Part shown: piece after piece, positions 52,881 through 63,460 of the stretch | How positions within the stretch are numbered: the first letter of the stretch is position 1 | Layout of the letters: each line of letters starts with the position of its first letter | NCBI RefSeq assembly: GCF_036711975.1 | Contig: NC_091968.1 | Location: 8,866,001-8,930,000 of the forward strand | DNA from: Onthophagus taurus | Taxonomy: Eukaryota; Arthropoda; Insecta; Coleoptera; Scarabaeidae | Direction of reading: 5' to 3' | DNA: 64,000 nucleotides | The notes under the pieces: model-generated | What the model was told of the DNA's origin: nothing | The model's database searches: none | Seen by the model: only the letters and a program-made list of their open reading frames with translations | Translations under genes and position numbers: made by a program

Positions 52881-53190
52881 TTGGGGAACATTAGTTACAA
52901 TGCAGTTTTAAGGCAATTTGAGGAAAAATTTGGATTTTTAGTAGATAAAAAAACAATTAAGACAGTTGTTAAAAAATTTTCGGAAACGGGCAATGTGGAA
53001 AATAAAAGGAAGGAAAGAAAGCTTTTAGATGAAAATGATGCGGGGTCGATTGTTGCAGTAACGAACGTAATGGATTACGGTAAGGTGTCGTTAAGAAAAA
53101 GGGCAGTTCAAGTCGGTATAAGTAAATCCCATTTACAAAGAATTTATCGAGAAAATAAAATATTGCCGTATAAACCAAAATTAAACCAGC
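52881..53190 (+). pseudogene. Mariner transposase N-terminal fragment
   Basis: An open frame of ~100 codons encoding FEEKFGFLVDKKTIKTVVKK, FSETGNVENKRKERK, KVSLRKRAVQVGISKSHLQR and LPYKPKLNQ, the two helix-turn-helix motifs of a mariner DNA-binding domain. Cut off at about 53190 by a minus-strand LINE; the catalytic domain is not found on the far side. Confidence 0.78.
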
Positions 53191-54005
53191 CTCTCTCCAC
53201 CCAAAAATATACCGACACTATCAGAGTCCAAATTACCAAAGATTACTACCTTACATTTAGTGGCATTGAGAGATAGTGCCATCTTGTGCGAGCAATCTAA
53301 AATAGCGTTCAGATCTGCATTTATTTTTGAGCAAGCAGAAGCGAGGTGTTCCTTTGGAAAGATTATGTAAATTAGGATGTCATCTGCGTACATGTGTATC
53401 GACGAATAATGAATGCGCTTAGGCAACTGGGATATATACAAGGAAAACAATAAAGGAGCCAGAATAATCTGTGGCACTCCCACTCTCACAGGCAGTGACG
53501 ATGAAGATACATTGTTCAATTTTACTACTTGAGCACGATTGGATAGGAAACTTTCCAAAAGTAAAACCGCTGAGTGGGACAGACCAACATAGCGCAGAAG
53601 AGCTAAAAGCATTGAATGGTTAACCTTATCAAAGGCTTTACTGTAGTCCAGAAGTACAAGTATCCTACACAGACCGCCATCACGAGCTCTAATAATATCG
53701 TCTGTTACCTTTAATAGAGCAGTTGCATAGCTATGGTTAGGTCCAAAACCAGACTGAGAAGTGGGCAAGATGGTATGCTCACTAATACATTTACGCAATG
53801 GAACTTCCATGCACCTTTCAAGGACTTTTGAGATAACTGGTAGGATACTAATTGGACGTAGGTCCGCTAGACCTGCTGGATTTGGTTTTTTAGGCAACGG
53901 CATTACCAATGTAATCTTCCAGGCTTCCAGGAAATTAGATTGTTCAAGACATGTATTTATAATATGTACAATGTAGGGCAATATTTCAGGGAGACACATT
54001 CTTAT
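53190..54005 (-). mobile_element. Jockey/CR1-like LINE RT fragment
   Basis: A 272-codon open minus-strand frame covers most of the RT: PLPKKPNPAGLADLRPISIL, QSGFGPNHSYATALLKVTDD, LLDYSKAFDKVNH, VRVGVPQIILAPLLFSLY (degenerate PQGS-like motif), HMYADDILIYI (catalytic YADD), then LSLNATKCKVVIFG. Both ends truncated. The changed PQGSIL to PQIILA motif suggests it is not recent. Confidence 0.85.
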
Positions 54006-56663
54006 AAATGTGATTTGCGAATTAAGAAAACTGGAGGAAGAATATGGTAAAGGAAGGGTGTGGAGCCGTGATGGAACTCTATTTGCAGAAGTCGACGGAC
54101 AGAAGAAAAGAATGTTGATATAACTATAACGCGAGGTGGTGGTGTAGGCATTTATTTATTATTTCATTTATCATATTCATATTAGGAACTTCTATAAACC
54201 CAGCAAGGTTAATATAAAAACATATGATCATTTAGAACAGTTATGGATAACTGTAACTATTAACAAAGTTAAATATATTTTTGGTGTAATGTACAGGCTC
54301 CCGCCGGAAGTCTGCTATTATTCTTTAAGTCTCTCGAGGAATCTTTAAGTTTAGCTATACCACAATGTAATGAACTATTTATTGCCGGTGATATAAATAT
54401 TGATTTGTTGCACCCTGAAAGTACATATTCACGCATTTTCCTTAATTTGCTGGAGTCGTTTGGTCTGGTTCAACTTGTTAATCAACCAACCCGTATTACA
54501 CTTAATTCCGAAAGTTTAATAGATATTGCTGCATGTTCATGTGAAGACATCACCCTGGTTGGTTTACATTCACTACCTGACCTTTCAGATCACGAACTGG
54601 TACACTCTCACTTGAAAATTGCTAGTACAAACGCTGTTCCTACATTTCGAACCTATAGAGACTTTAAGAGGTTCAATCTCGATCTGTTTAGTAGAGATCT
54701 TGAATAGTTACCTTTACAATTAATTTTTGAAATTAATGGCATTGATGAAAAAGTGAATTATTTTAATTCTTTATTACTAGATCTATTTGATTTATATGCG
54801 CCACTACAAACAAAAAGATTTACAAAAAACCTGCTCCGTGGCTTACACCCCAAATCGAGGAAATGATCTCGGTTAGAAATCCTAAATATAAGCGTACAAA
54901 AAATGTATTAGACCTAGAGCAGTATAAAACGTTGAGAAGACACGTAACAAATGCCATAAAAGCTGAAAAAAGGGTGTACTTTGAGGGGGCAACGAGTCGA
55001 ACTGAGACATCTGCGATGTGGCATGTTGTTCATGATTTCGGAGTAATCAGAGATAGAGTAAACACTTTGCCCATGCATTTAAGAAATGCGAACGACATTA
55101 ATAACCACTTTCTCCAGACAGATTCTCCATTGGGAGCACCTTCAAGTGATGTTATGCACTTTTATAACAGTAACAAAAAATGTGAATTTCAGAAGTATTT
55201 TGATTTCGAAACTGTACATGACAACGTAGTTGCAAGTTATTTACTTAAAATGAAATCTAATGCTGTCGGAGATGATGGTATTTCGTTGTCAATGCTCTTG
55301 TACTGCTGTCCTTTTCTACTCCCACATTTGACGCATTTTCCCTTCCACAGTTAATTACTGTTTGGAGAAATGCGTTTTCCCTTCCTGTTGGAAGACCGCT
55401 CTGGTAACTCCATTACCAAAAATTTCTAATCCCCAAGAGTACAAGGATTTACGACCTATTAGCATTCCCGGTTCTTGCAAAGGTTGTGGAGCAAGTTATG
55501 GACTGGCAGATTAGAACTTTTATTGACGGCTATAATATCCTACCTCTAAATCAGTCTGGATTTCGTGAACATTATGGTTGTGAAACAGCGTTAATGCATA
55601 TTACCGACCACATTCTCCGAGCGATTGATGAAAACGATATGACTGCGTTAGTTTTGTTGGATTATTGAAAACCAGTTGTCTTAAATTTTGTTGGGTTTAG
55701 CGCTAATGCTATATGATTGGTTTCCAATTTTTTGTGCAATAGATACCAAAAAGTTAAGATAAACAACTCTATATCTGAGTCTCGGGAGGTGTCGGCGAGT
55801 GTGCCGCAATGTTCTGTATTGGGGCCACTTTTGTTTTCGTTATATACATCTAATTTTTCAAATAGTTTGAAACACTGTAGCTGTCATTTTTACGCAGATG
55901 ACACTCAATTATACCTGAGATTTGTTCCCAGTGATGTGTCTCTGGCTGAAACTATTTTAACGCGGGAAATTAGGAACTTAGTGGAAGTTTCGTCTGCACA
56001 TAATGGTGCCAAGTCGGTATTTATGCTTCTTGGTAGGCGGGGTTTGCGGGAGGAACATTCTCCTCAATTCAGTATAGAAGTTGATAGTCTGCGAATTAAT
56101 GTAGGATGCTGTTTTCGTAATTTGGGATTGTATCAGGATTCAGATATTAAATTTAAAATACATATTACACAGAAAACCAATAAATCATATGCAACGTTGA
56201 AATTAATTTATGGCATTAGGCACACAGTATCAAAAACTACACTGTTAAAACTGTGCGATACCCTTGTACTTAGTCATTTCACCTTTTGTGATAAGCTTTT
56301 TGATACCTGTCTGGATAGCGCTTTAGTAAGTCGTGTACAGCGGGTATAGAATGCTTGCCTCAGGCTTGTATACGGTTTAAAACGGTATGATCATGTGTCT
56401 CATAAATTGATAGATGCTGGTTGGTTAAATATGTCCAACAGAAGAAAGTTGCATTTGTTATCATTCTACCATAAGCTTCTCATGTTGAAGAAGCCCCCGT
56501 ATCTATACAACAAAATATCATTCAGGACAGATGTTCATAATATCAATATTAGAAATAGAGGTATTATTACACCTCCTTGACACTAGACCTCGTTATTTTA
56601 ACGATCCTTCACTTATTGCCTTCCTAAATATTATAATCCGCTACCAGGCTAGCTAGAAATCGT
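54006..56663 (+). mobile_element. Jockey/CR1-like LINE with ORF1 end, decayed
   Basis: Begins with the C-terminus of an ORF1 protein (ELRKLEEEYGKGRVWSRDG, about 54018-54075), then endonuclease (HLEQLWITVTINKVKYIFGV, 54225-54285; FIAGDINIDLLHPE; SLPDLSDHELVHSHL near 54575-54620), RT start (54860-55350), HYGCETALMHITDHILRAID (55570-55630), CHFYADDTQLYLRF (55880-55925) and the C-terminal block FRTDVHNINIRNRG (56520-56565), PKYYNPLPG (~56625). At least five frameshifts or st­ops. Its C-terminal block matches the intact element at 22390, so both belong to one lineage. Confidence 0.82.
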
Positions 56664-56682
56664 GTGTAAAACTTAATAGACA

Positions 56683-57900
56683 AGTCGACGTAGTTTATAC
56701 CGATTTTGAGAAGGCCTTTGATCGCATTGATCACAGTATGTTGCTACAGAAATTGAGCTATGTATGTCTTCTAATTCATTAAATTTGATGAAATCGTACC
56801 TTGCTGATAGAGTATGTCGTGTTTTTACAATGGATTTTATTCCGACGGCTACTCGCCTACATCTGGAGTTCCTCAAGGATCCAATCTGGGACCGCTGCTA
56901 TTTGTTCTATATATAAACGATTTGTTAGACTCGCTTACCTGTCCAGTGCTTGCTTATGCTGATGATTTGAAAATTTTTGTGGAGGTCAGATCATTGGATG
57001 ACTCTAGGATGCTGCAGAACAACCTGGACATTATTCAGAAGTGGTGCAATTTCAATGCCCTTTCTTTAAGTGTCATTAAATGTACTTATATATCATTTAC
57101 AAAGAAGTTAAATAAAATCGACACAGTTTATATTGCGGCTTCCATACCTCTAACAAGGGTCTCTACGTTGAAGGATCTGGGAGTGCTGTTTGACTCAGAA
57201 CTTTCTTTCTTGCCCTATATCGAGGAGATGTGCTCTCAGGCTTGGAGAACTTTGGGTTTCATACTGAGGATCATGGGTCGATTTGCTGATTTTGGTACCC
57301 TGAAAACGCTATTTATGGCTCTGGTGATCTCTCGCCTCCAGTATGCCTCTGTAATATGGTACCCTATTTATACGTCACAACAACTAATGGTTGAGAAAGT
57401 CCAGCGTCGATTTCTCAAATTTTTGTCATATCGTATGGATGGTCAATATCCGCCTAAAGGAGTGAACTACTTAGATCTACTGCATCGCCACAAGCTTTCT
57501 TCTCTGCAGGATAGAAGAATGGTCCAAAGTGCCTCGTTCTTGCAAAAGTTGATGTGTGGTGAGATCGACTGTGCGTGGTTGTTGTCGCGAGTGAATATAG
57601 TGGTGCCGCGCATAAATTCTCGGTCCCATTTGTATTTTTATCCACCTTTATGCAGAACAAATGTCAAAAAAAAGGGCGCCGATAACACATATGATCACGA
57701 ACATGAACGATAGTTGTAAGCTAGAATAAACATTGCATTTTCTGTCTCTTTTCTTGCCTCTTTTATTTGATTGTATTATTATTTAGGTATGTATTATATG
57801 CATTTTAATTTCACTTGTAATTATATTGATGTACAATTTGTAATAATTTGTATATTTTTTGTATTTTGTCCTTAATATGGTGCGCTGTTGGGCAATAAAG

Positions 57901-57930
<30 letters not shown>
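56683..57930 (+). mobile_element. Second LINE inserted near the end of the first
   Basis: The duplication TTAATAGACA occurs at 56673-56682 and 57929-57938; the 3' end is AATAAAG followed by (ATT)n at 57899-57930. 5' truncated within the RT palm. Coding part below. Different family from the element it entered. Confidence 0.85.
56814..57713 (+). CDS. Reverse transcriptase C-terminal part, open
   Basis: 299 codons. The palm begins upstream in another frame (VYTDFEKAFDRIDHSMLLQK at 56690-56755), so one frameshift lies near 56780-56830. In frame: SGVPQGSNLGPLLFVLYIND, LAYADDLKIFVE (catalytic YADD), STLKDLGVLFDSELSF, WRTLGFILRIMGRF, LQYASVIWYPIY, VEKVQRRFLKFLSYR, then a Lys/Arg-rich tail and TAG. 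The thumb resembles the nested LINE at 11921, so both may belong to one clade. Confidence 0.82.
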   Translation: MSCFYNGFYSDGYSPTSGVPQGSNLGPLLFVLYINDLLDSLTCPVLAYADDLKIFVEVRSLDDSRMLQNNLDIIQKWCNFNALSLSVIKCTYISFTKKLNKIDTVYIAASIPLTRVSTLKDLGVLFDSELSFLPYIEEMCSQAWRTLGFILRIMGRFADFGTLKTLFMALVISRLQYASVIWYPIYTSQQLMVEKVQRRFLKFLSYRMDGQYPPKGVNYLDLLHRHKLSSLQDRRMVQSASFLQKLMCGEIDCAWLLSRVNIVVPRINSRSHLYFYPPLCRTNVKKKGADNTYDHEHER

Positions 57931-57933
<3 letters not shown>

Positions 57934-57938
57934 AGACA

Positions 57939-58360
57939 TAAATTCTTTCAACCTTAACTCAATCAAACTAATACCTTTTCTTGCAGAACTAACGACTTTT
58001 GTTGTTCGATTTGTGACTGCTATAGTAGCATGGTTCAAAAGGAATACATTATTAAAAATATCACTATTAAATTGCGACATGGAATTTTTTTCTCATTTTT
58101 ACCAGAACAGGTATGGGTTGGCCGGTCACCCGGTGCCCCCTTGACTTTGAGTTTCGGGACACTCTGTATATTAATTGCCATACATATGCATGCGAAACTA
58201 AGCAACTATACGCCAGATTGTTCATCCATTAACATTTGTCGCAATTTCTTCTTAAACGCATTCAAATTTAGAGATTTCAAACAGCCTGGTAGCGGATTAT
58301 AATATTTAGGAAGGCAATTGCGAACATTTCTGACCGTAGTACGTAAAGATATGATGTACG
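57939..58360 (-). mobile_element. LINE C-terminal fragments
   Basis: 58345-58175 (minus) encodes NCLPKYYNPLPGCLKSLNLN and FKKKLRQMLMDEQSG, the same C-terminal block seen near 56616-56650. 58068-57939 may be part of the same decayed element. A mariner-end repeat lies between them. Confidence 0.6.
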
Positions 58361-58511
58361 GGAACGATTTTTAACATTTTCAAAAATATGTCTATTAATA
58401 CCACTTAACTAAGAGACATAGAATTTTTTTCTTATTTTTACCAGAACAGGTATGGGTTGGCCTCTCACCCGGTGCCCGCCTGACGTTGAGATTCGGGACA
58501 GCCTGTATATT
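58081..58511 (+). repeat. Two direct copies of a mariner-type end
   Basis: 58081-58170 and 58421-58511 are ~90-bp near-identical direct copies, sharing ACCAGAACAGGTATGGGTTG, CACCCGGTGCC, and TTCGGGACA followed by CTGTATATT. The outer CTGTATA edge suggests a mariner terminus. Same orientation, so not the two ends of one standard element. Confidence 0.7.
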
Positions 58512-58739
58512 CCTTTGTTTTTTTTATTTTGATTTGTTTAATATTATTAATTTAGTAAACATCTTTTTTTATTTTAATTTTTCTTTTGTTCTATTTTATT
58601 AATGTTTCTATTTTATTTTTTTTTTTGTTTTGTTTGTAGGGTTAAGTGGTAGAGAGGAACTTGATTCCTAACTCCGTCCTACGTATTGCTTTTGTATAAT
58701 TATTGTTGATTAATAAAACCAAATTATTATTATTATTAT
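58512..58739 (+). mobile_element. LINE 3' UTR fragment with (ATT)n tail
   Basis: T-rich, then GGTTAAGTGGTAGAGAGGAA and AATAAAACCAAATTATTATT at the end. Looks like the 3' end of a Jockey-type LINE with no coding part left. Confidence 0.6.
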
Positions 58740-59700
58740 GTTCAATTCGTCTATACCATAAGATGTTGATTTAATGCTATTTAAAACATTAGTGATCGAA
58801 GGGGTTTCTTTGAGTCCAAACGAAAATCTTTCATGGGAGGTTGGGTGCAGCATGTTTGTACCATAAAAAGGGAGCAAATCATCATCCACATCAGCATAAC
58901 CAACAGAATTCACACAATAATCATTAATATTTTCAACATCATACCATCAGTACCAATACTGACAGTAACCCTGACGCCCATCAGGACCTCCTCAACCTGA
59001 ATCCTCTCAAACTACAGCTGATTCAAAGGAAGGGCATCCGTTTTCACATAATCCACATTATGCTCGAGAAGGATCAACAAAAACCATAGAAAAGAAATCA
59101 GCTAACAATGAGCATACTCCAACACCGCCACCGACAACAGTACCATTACTTGACATCGTAGAAAGAATCACATCCGCACGCTTCTTGGACTTAGTAAAAG
59201 ACCAAAACACGTTTGGGTCAGATTTGATATTGCTTTCAGCTCTTCTAACACACTCCATGTAATTAAGATGGATTAGATACTTTGCACGACTCCCAAACAT
59301 TGGAAAAGAGAGGAGTCAAGTCGGTTGCCAAAACGTTTCCATTTACAGTGCGCCCTCCTTTTCTCTCGAATTAGGTAGCTTTGAGTTTTAAAGGGACAAA
59401 TTTACATATAGCAGTATTGACATGGTTATAAAAAATTTGAATCGCATCATTGATACCATCACAGCCACCAAGTTCTGACTCTCAGTCCATTTCGTTAATG
59501 TACTCATTTAGTTCAGGAAACCGGGCTTTTCTATAACAAAAAGCGTCGCCATGATGTATAGGTAATGAACGAGAACAAGGAATTGAGCAGGAAAACTCAA
59601 GAGTGTTCACTAGAAATGATCACTACATAGAGAGATTCAGTAGAATGAGTAATAATAAGACCAAGTGTGTTTAAAGAAAAATTATATCCAAAGTCCATTC
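58740..59700 (-). mobile_element. Jockey-like LINE fragment, endonuclease/RT linker
   Basis: Minus-strand pieces: a stretch near 59450 with DW...ELGG and AIQIFYNHVNTAI; HLNYMECVRRAESNIKSDPN and VFWSFTKSKKR (59265-59180); FSFGLKETPSITNVLNSIKS, TSYGIDELNI (58820-58745), where RT would begin. Several frameshifts. The palm is absent. Confidence 0.7.
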
Positions 59701-60066
59701 TAACGAAATTCGTTATATCGAGATTGTACTGTAATTTAGTAAACTAATATCGCAATTATTTTACTATCCAAAAAATACCATTCTATAAAGAAATATGTGC
59801 CTCTTATCGCACAATGAGAAATACAAACATTTATATCGCCTCGCAGCACAATATGTGCGAAGTAATTCGCGATATTAAAGAAAGAAAAGGACAAAACAAC
59901 CTGGTAATATATACGAACCTCGGGACTTCCCCACTCTTCCCTATCAAAGCAACGTAAACCTAAACGTTGATAAACTTTGCTTTTATTGCTTTCCTAGCGG
60001 AATTCATTTCAGTTTATTCGGTTACAATCAAGTTGTAATAGGTGCCTTAAGCTCCAATAAACAAAA
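59701..60066. other. Upstream region of the PARP-like gene
   Basis: AT-rich. TTTCAGTTTATTCGG at 60008 contains an arthropod-type initiator (TCAGT) that would give a ~55-nt 5' UTR; no TATA in place. Evidence is weak. Confidence 0.35.
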
Positions 60067-60728
60067 ATGTAAGCACACCACAATAATATTTTAAAAAAAT
60101 CGTTAATTCATTCCTACAAGTATTTTGTATTATTCTTTTAAGGTCTCGTAAAAGCGGAAAGATATTACGTTGTTACATTCCCACCCCCGATAAACTAATG
60201 AAAACGCGTTTAATTGAAATTAAAAAATCTGATCCTATGTACAAGCATGTGTGCCTTAACTACCTGAGTTCAATTCAAAAATTGAGCTTAAAAAAAATCG
60301 AAAAAGTTTATTGCCCATCGCTTTATGAACGCTATAAATCGAAAAAGGCTAATCGCGAAAAACGCGGTTACAAGAATTTCGAGAAACGATTAATGTACGT
60401 CACTGACGTTAGAAATATTGAAGCGATTATGCGTTCAAGTTTGAAATGGAGGAGGATGCATTGTTATAAGTTGAAAACGGGGGTTAGTTTTTCCGAGAAT
60501 GCCGAGTATGCGGATAAAAACGTCACTTGGAATGTTGGCAAAAATCGTGCTATGATTATAGCTGATGTTCTCGTGGGAAAAGCTGACGTTGGAGGTTACT
60601 GCACGGAATTACCACTCAATGGAGGTGATGTAACTCCCGAAAATCGAAGGGTTTATGTTAAATTTTACGGCGATGAATTTATTCCAAGATTTATTGTTTA
60701 TTATACTTACAATGAAATTAAAATTTAA
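60067..60728 (+). CDS. Short PARP-fold protein, catalytic residues replaced
   Basis: The first coding exon is only AT (60067-60068); a 74-bp intron (GTAAGC...TTTTAAG, 60069-60142) follows, and exon 2 (60143-60728) starts with G, so the ATG itself is split. Total 195 aa. The fold is suggested by PARP12/TIPARP-like landmarks: residues ~27-60 helix with IEKVYCPSLYERYKSKK, a LFHGT-like strand reading LMYVT (84-88), a YGKGSYFA-like strand reading LKTGVSFS (111-118), NRAMIIADVLVGK (135-147) and VYVKFYGDEFIPRFIVYYTY (near the C-terminus). The catalytic His and Tyr of PARPs are absent (Y/V and S instead), so ADP-ribosyl transfer is unlikely. PARP assignment is from pattern, not search. An alternative start is M20 at 60198. 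Confidence 0.62.
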
Positions 60729-60754
60729 TTTGTTTGTAATAATTATATATTGTA

Positions 60755-60855
60755 GTGAATTTCACTTAAAATACAATATACAGAAATATACCTACTTACA
60801 GGTGTACCTACTTACTTTGTCCCACATAAAATGCAACATGTCTGAATATTTCTGG
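60755..60855 (+). repeat. Dispersed repeat, copy 2
   Basis: Matches 27615-27730 at about 80% by eye, same orientation (GAATTTCACTTAAAAT, CCTACTTACTTTGTCCCA, AACATGTCTGAAT). Confidence 0.75.
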
Positions 60856-60863
60856 TTGTAGGT

Positions 60864-61108
60864 CAAGGTCTATAGAACATAAGGTGTCGAATGCCGATTT
60901 TCCTTCTCTGAGGGGCAAGGTGGGTCAGTGACGTAGCTGGTTCTATGAACAACACAACACGATGCGAGGTTTAAATATTTTATATAGACTGTACCACAGT
61001 ATAGGCTATCTTTTACTCTGACTGTATCGAACCAGTGACGTCAATCTGCGGGGTAATAATTGATACTACAGAGGCATAGGGAATATACCTTATGTTCTAT
61101 CGACCTTG
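60864..61108. mobile_element. 245-bp MITE
   Basis: Inverted ends CAAGGTCTATAGAACATAAG and near-exact complement (~23 bp). No ORF. Target duplication unclear. Confidence 0.78.
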
Positions 61109-61428
61109 GTTGGAAATCTAATGTTAAGGGTCGATTACACGGAGATAATTTACACGCCACTAGCGCACTTTTTTACTATCTGCTAGTAAAGTAGTTCTGT
61201 GTAATTATGGTGGCGTGTAAACTATCCAGATAGTTAGCTAGCAAATATGTATGCGAGTAAAGTTGGAGACCGGTCAACTTTACTAGCTACTAGCTCACCT
61301 TTTTACTATCTAGATAGTAAAAAAGTATCGTGTAATTATATCAGCGAGCAAAGTAGGTACAGAGTAGAAGAGATTTTATAATACTGACGGTTGTAATCTC
61401 AAGGTTGGTTCAGTTATATATAGTGAAA

Positions 61429-63093
61429 ATGACACCTAAAATATCAAAAGAAGTATTACGTGGATGTGCCTTGGTTCTTGGAGCCGTTTTACAAGAAGAA
61501 TTAAAAAACACGATTTGCGAGAAACGAAAAAGAAAATGGGTGAGGGAATGGATTTCTCGCAGGGATAAATTAGGTGCTTCTTGTACCCTTTTAAAAGAAT
61601 TAGCTGAAGAAGATCCGACAGCTTATAGAAATAGCCTAAGAATAAGTACTACAAATTTTAATAATTTGTTGCAAATGGTACAAGATTCAATCCAAAAAAC
61701 TAATACGGTAATGAGATTGGCTATTCCCACAAGAGTAAAACTTGAAATAACGCTACGCTATTTAGCCACTGGAGACAGCTTTAAATCTTTGGAGTATCTA
61801 TTTCGAGTCCCGGAATGTACAATTTCGAAATTTTTACCGGAAGTTCTAACTGCAATATCAGATGTTCTCAAACCCTACCTAAAGGTTAGTTAATCTAATA
61901 AAGTTATTACCTAAAGAAATAGGAGATAAATAAAACTACTCATGAACAGTAAATAAGTTTATTTTTCTCTTCTTTTTTAAAACAATTACAATGACATATA
62001 AATTGCATTGTCTGTACTATCAAGGAAACTATTCTGCATGGCTTCCTCTAACACATCAGAACTCTTTTTGTTCCAAACAGTATTTGGAAGGACATTGGCG
62101 TAGTCAGTACTTTTCTTGGTATTTGTAGTAGATGTATAATTTTCAGTAATAACACTATCAGGATCGGGTGATGGTTGTGGAGTGGAGCAAACTACAGATT
62201 GAGCATATGCAGAGGGTGAACATGATGGCATACATGATGAAGACAGCAGATTAGAAAGTTTTGTATTAGTAATCAAATTCTATATTTGTTGTTGTAGTAT
62301 TATTGCCTCCCTACTAGGTAATTCTCGAAGCTCTATGGCAACATACTGTCCAAAAACATCAAATGCATCCTGTTTGTTCACTTTTGAAACAATATCATAA
62401 ATTCTTCAAGGGCACCCTGTACGCATGATCGTTTTTCTTTGGCTTGGCTTCTTTTGGCAGGAGGAGGTTTCGTGATCGGTGCATGAAGAACTCTTTTCTG
62501 TGATGGATAGGATTGTTCACCCGATGTTGTCCTGTCAGTGTTCAAATCTGATTCTCCTTCTTCTGTATCCGTTTTGTTTTCGTCCACTGTGGGTTGTATA
62601 TCCTAAAAATAATAGATAATGCTTTGAAATAAGAAACAAGTATCAGCGTTTTTATTATATTTTCAGGTGCCCTCAGCAAGTGATGAATGGAAAGAAATAG
62701 AAAAAAAAATTCATGGCATATTGGAATTTTCCTAGATGTTGCGGTGCAATTGATGGTAAACACATTCAAATTAAATGCCCACCAAACAGCGGTTCATCAT
62801 TTTATAATTATAAGGGCACATACAGCATAATTTTATTCGCCATGGTGGATGAGTGGTGGATGCAACTTACAGCTTCAGATACATAGATATAGGAGGAAAT
62901 GGACGTACAAGCAATAGTGCAATATTCCGAGACTCAACTTTAAACATAGCCATTCAGAATAAGTTGTTAGGCTTCCCTGACAAATCAGTTATTATTGGTG
63001 ACGATGCATTTCCCTTAAGAGCAAATTTAATGAAGCCGTATAGTAAAAACAACTTATCAAATGAAGAAACCAATTCAGAGACCAATACAATTA
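61429..63093 (+). pseudogene. PIF/Harbinger transposase 2, two exons, truncated
   Basis: Exon 1 61429-61884 (152 codons, MTPKISKEVLRGCALVLGAV; KRKRKWVREWISRRDKLG; RVKLEITLRYLATGDSFKSL), phase-0 donor GTTAGT. Exon 2 from 62667 (acceptor TTTTCAG): VPSASDEWKEIEKK, a frameshift in the A run at ~62700-62708, GAIDGKHIQIKCPPNSGSSF (first Asp), an 11-bp duplication near 62850 that shifts the frame, YIDIGGNGRTSNSAI (second Asp), GDDAFPLRANLMKPYSKNN. The third acidic residue (RARR..VE motif) is lost with the truncation. The earlier start at 61405 is possible, but ATG 61429 fits the relative at 30379 better. Confidence 0.88.
61986..62587 (-). pseudogene. MADF/BESS-type accessory protein of PIF element 2, C-terminal exon
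   Basis: Antisense to the transposase and inside its intron. Reads KTDTEEGESDLNTD, then PSQKRVLHAPITKPPPAKRS (62510-62450), SCVQGALEEFMILFQK; after a frameshift, VNKQDAFDVFGQYVAIELRE (62390-62330), a stop, then LITNTKLSNLLSS to the end IYMSL at 61986. AATAAA follows at 61963-61958. The Q.AFD.FG.YVA..LR pattern with a Ser/Pro-rich linker is the C-terminal BESS-like part of Harbinger MADF proteins, which in other systems carry the transposase to the nucleus and DNA. The MADF domain exon itself is not recognised; it may be missing. Confidence 0.6.
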
Positions 63094-63460
63094 TTCGGGT
63101 TTAGCCACACGTCTCTTAAGACGGCTAAACCCGAATGTTTCTAGTTCTAGGTCTTGTGTTAGTTCTAATGACAGTGGTAGGTAGCGCTAGTTAGCATAAG
63201 TATTCACTATGTTGCATATTTTTATTGCACTAAAACTAGAACTAACACTAGACCTTGAACTAGATACTTTCTAGTTAGGATTTAGTCGTGCATCTTCAGA
63301 TCCGAATGTTTCTAGTACTAGGTCTAGTGTTATTTCTAGTTTTAATTTTTATTTAGCATTAGATTGTGGTATATTTTTATTAAACGAAAAGTAGAACTAA
63401 TACTAGACCTAGAAACTTTCGGGTTTAGCCGTGCACCTGTTAAGATAGCCGAAAATTCAG
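63094..63460 (-). repeat. 121-bp palindromic family, dispersed copy
   Basis: TTCGGGTTTAGCC...GGCTAAACCCGAA at the left, a degenerate counterpart near 63415-63455, and between them runs of GTTAGTTCTAG/CTAGAACTAAC words plus GGTAGCGCTAGTTAGCATAA, which matches the complement of the 220-bp variant at about 9080-9120. It directly truncates the PIF transposase, so it moved or recombined as a unit. Confidence 0.82.

Larger units (their letters stand above)
61128..63093 (+). mobile_element. PIF/Harbinger element 2, right end lost
   Basis: Starts GGGTCGATTACACGG right after TTAA. The subterminal region has CTAG-rich repeats (TTTTTACTATCTAGATAG type, several copies and inversions, 61165-61330). Transposase exon 1, an antisense gene in the intron, then exon 2 cut at 63094 by the palindromic 121-bp family. 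Confidence 0.82.
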
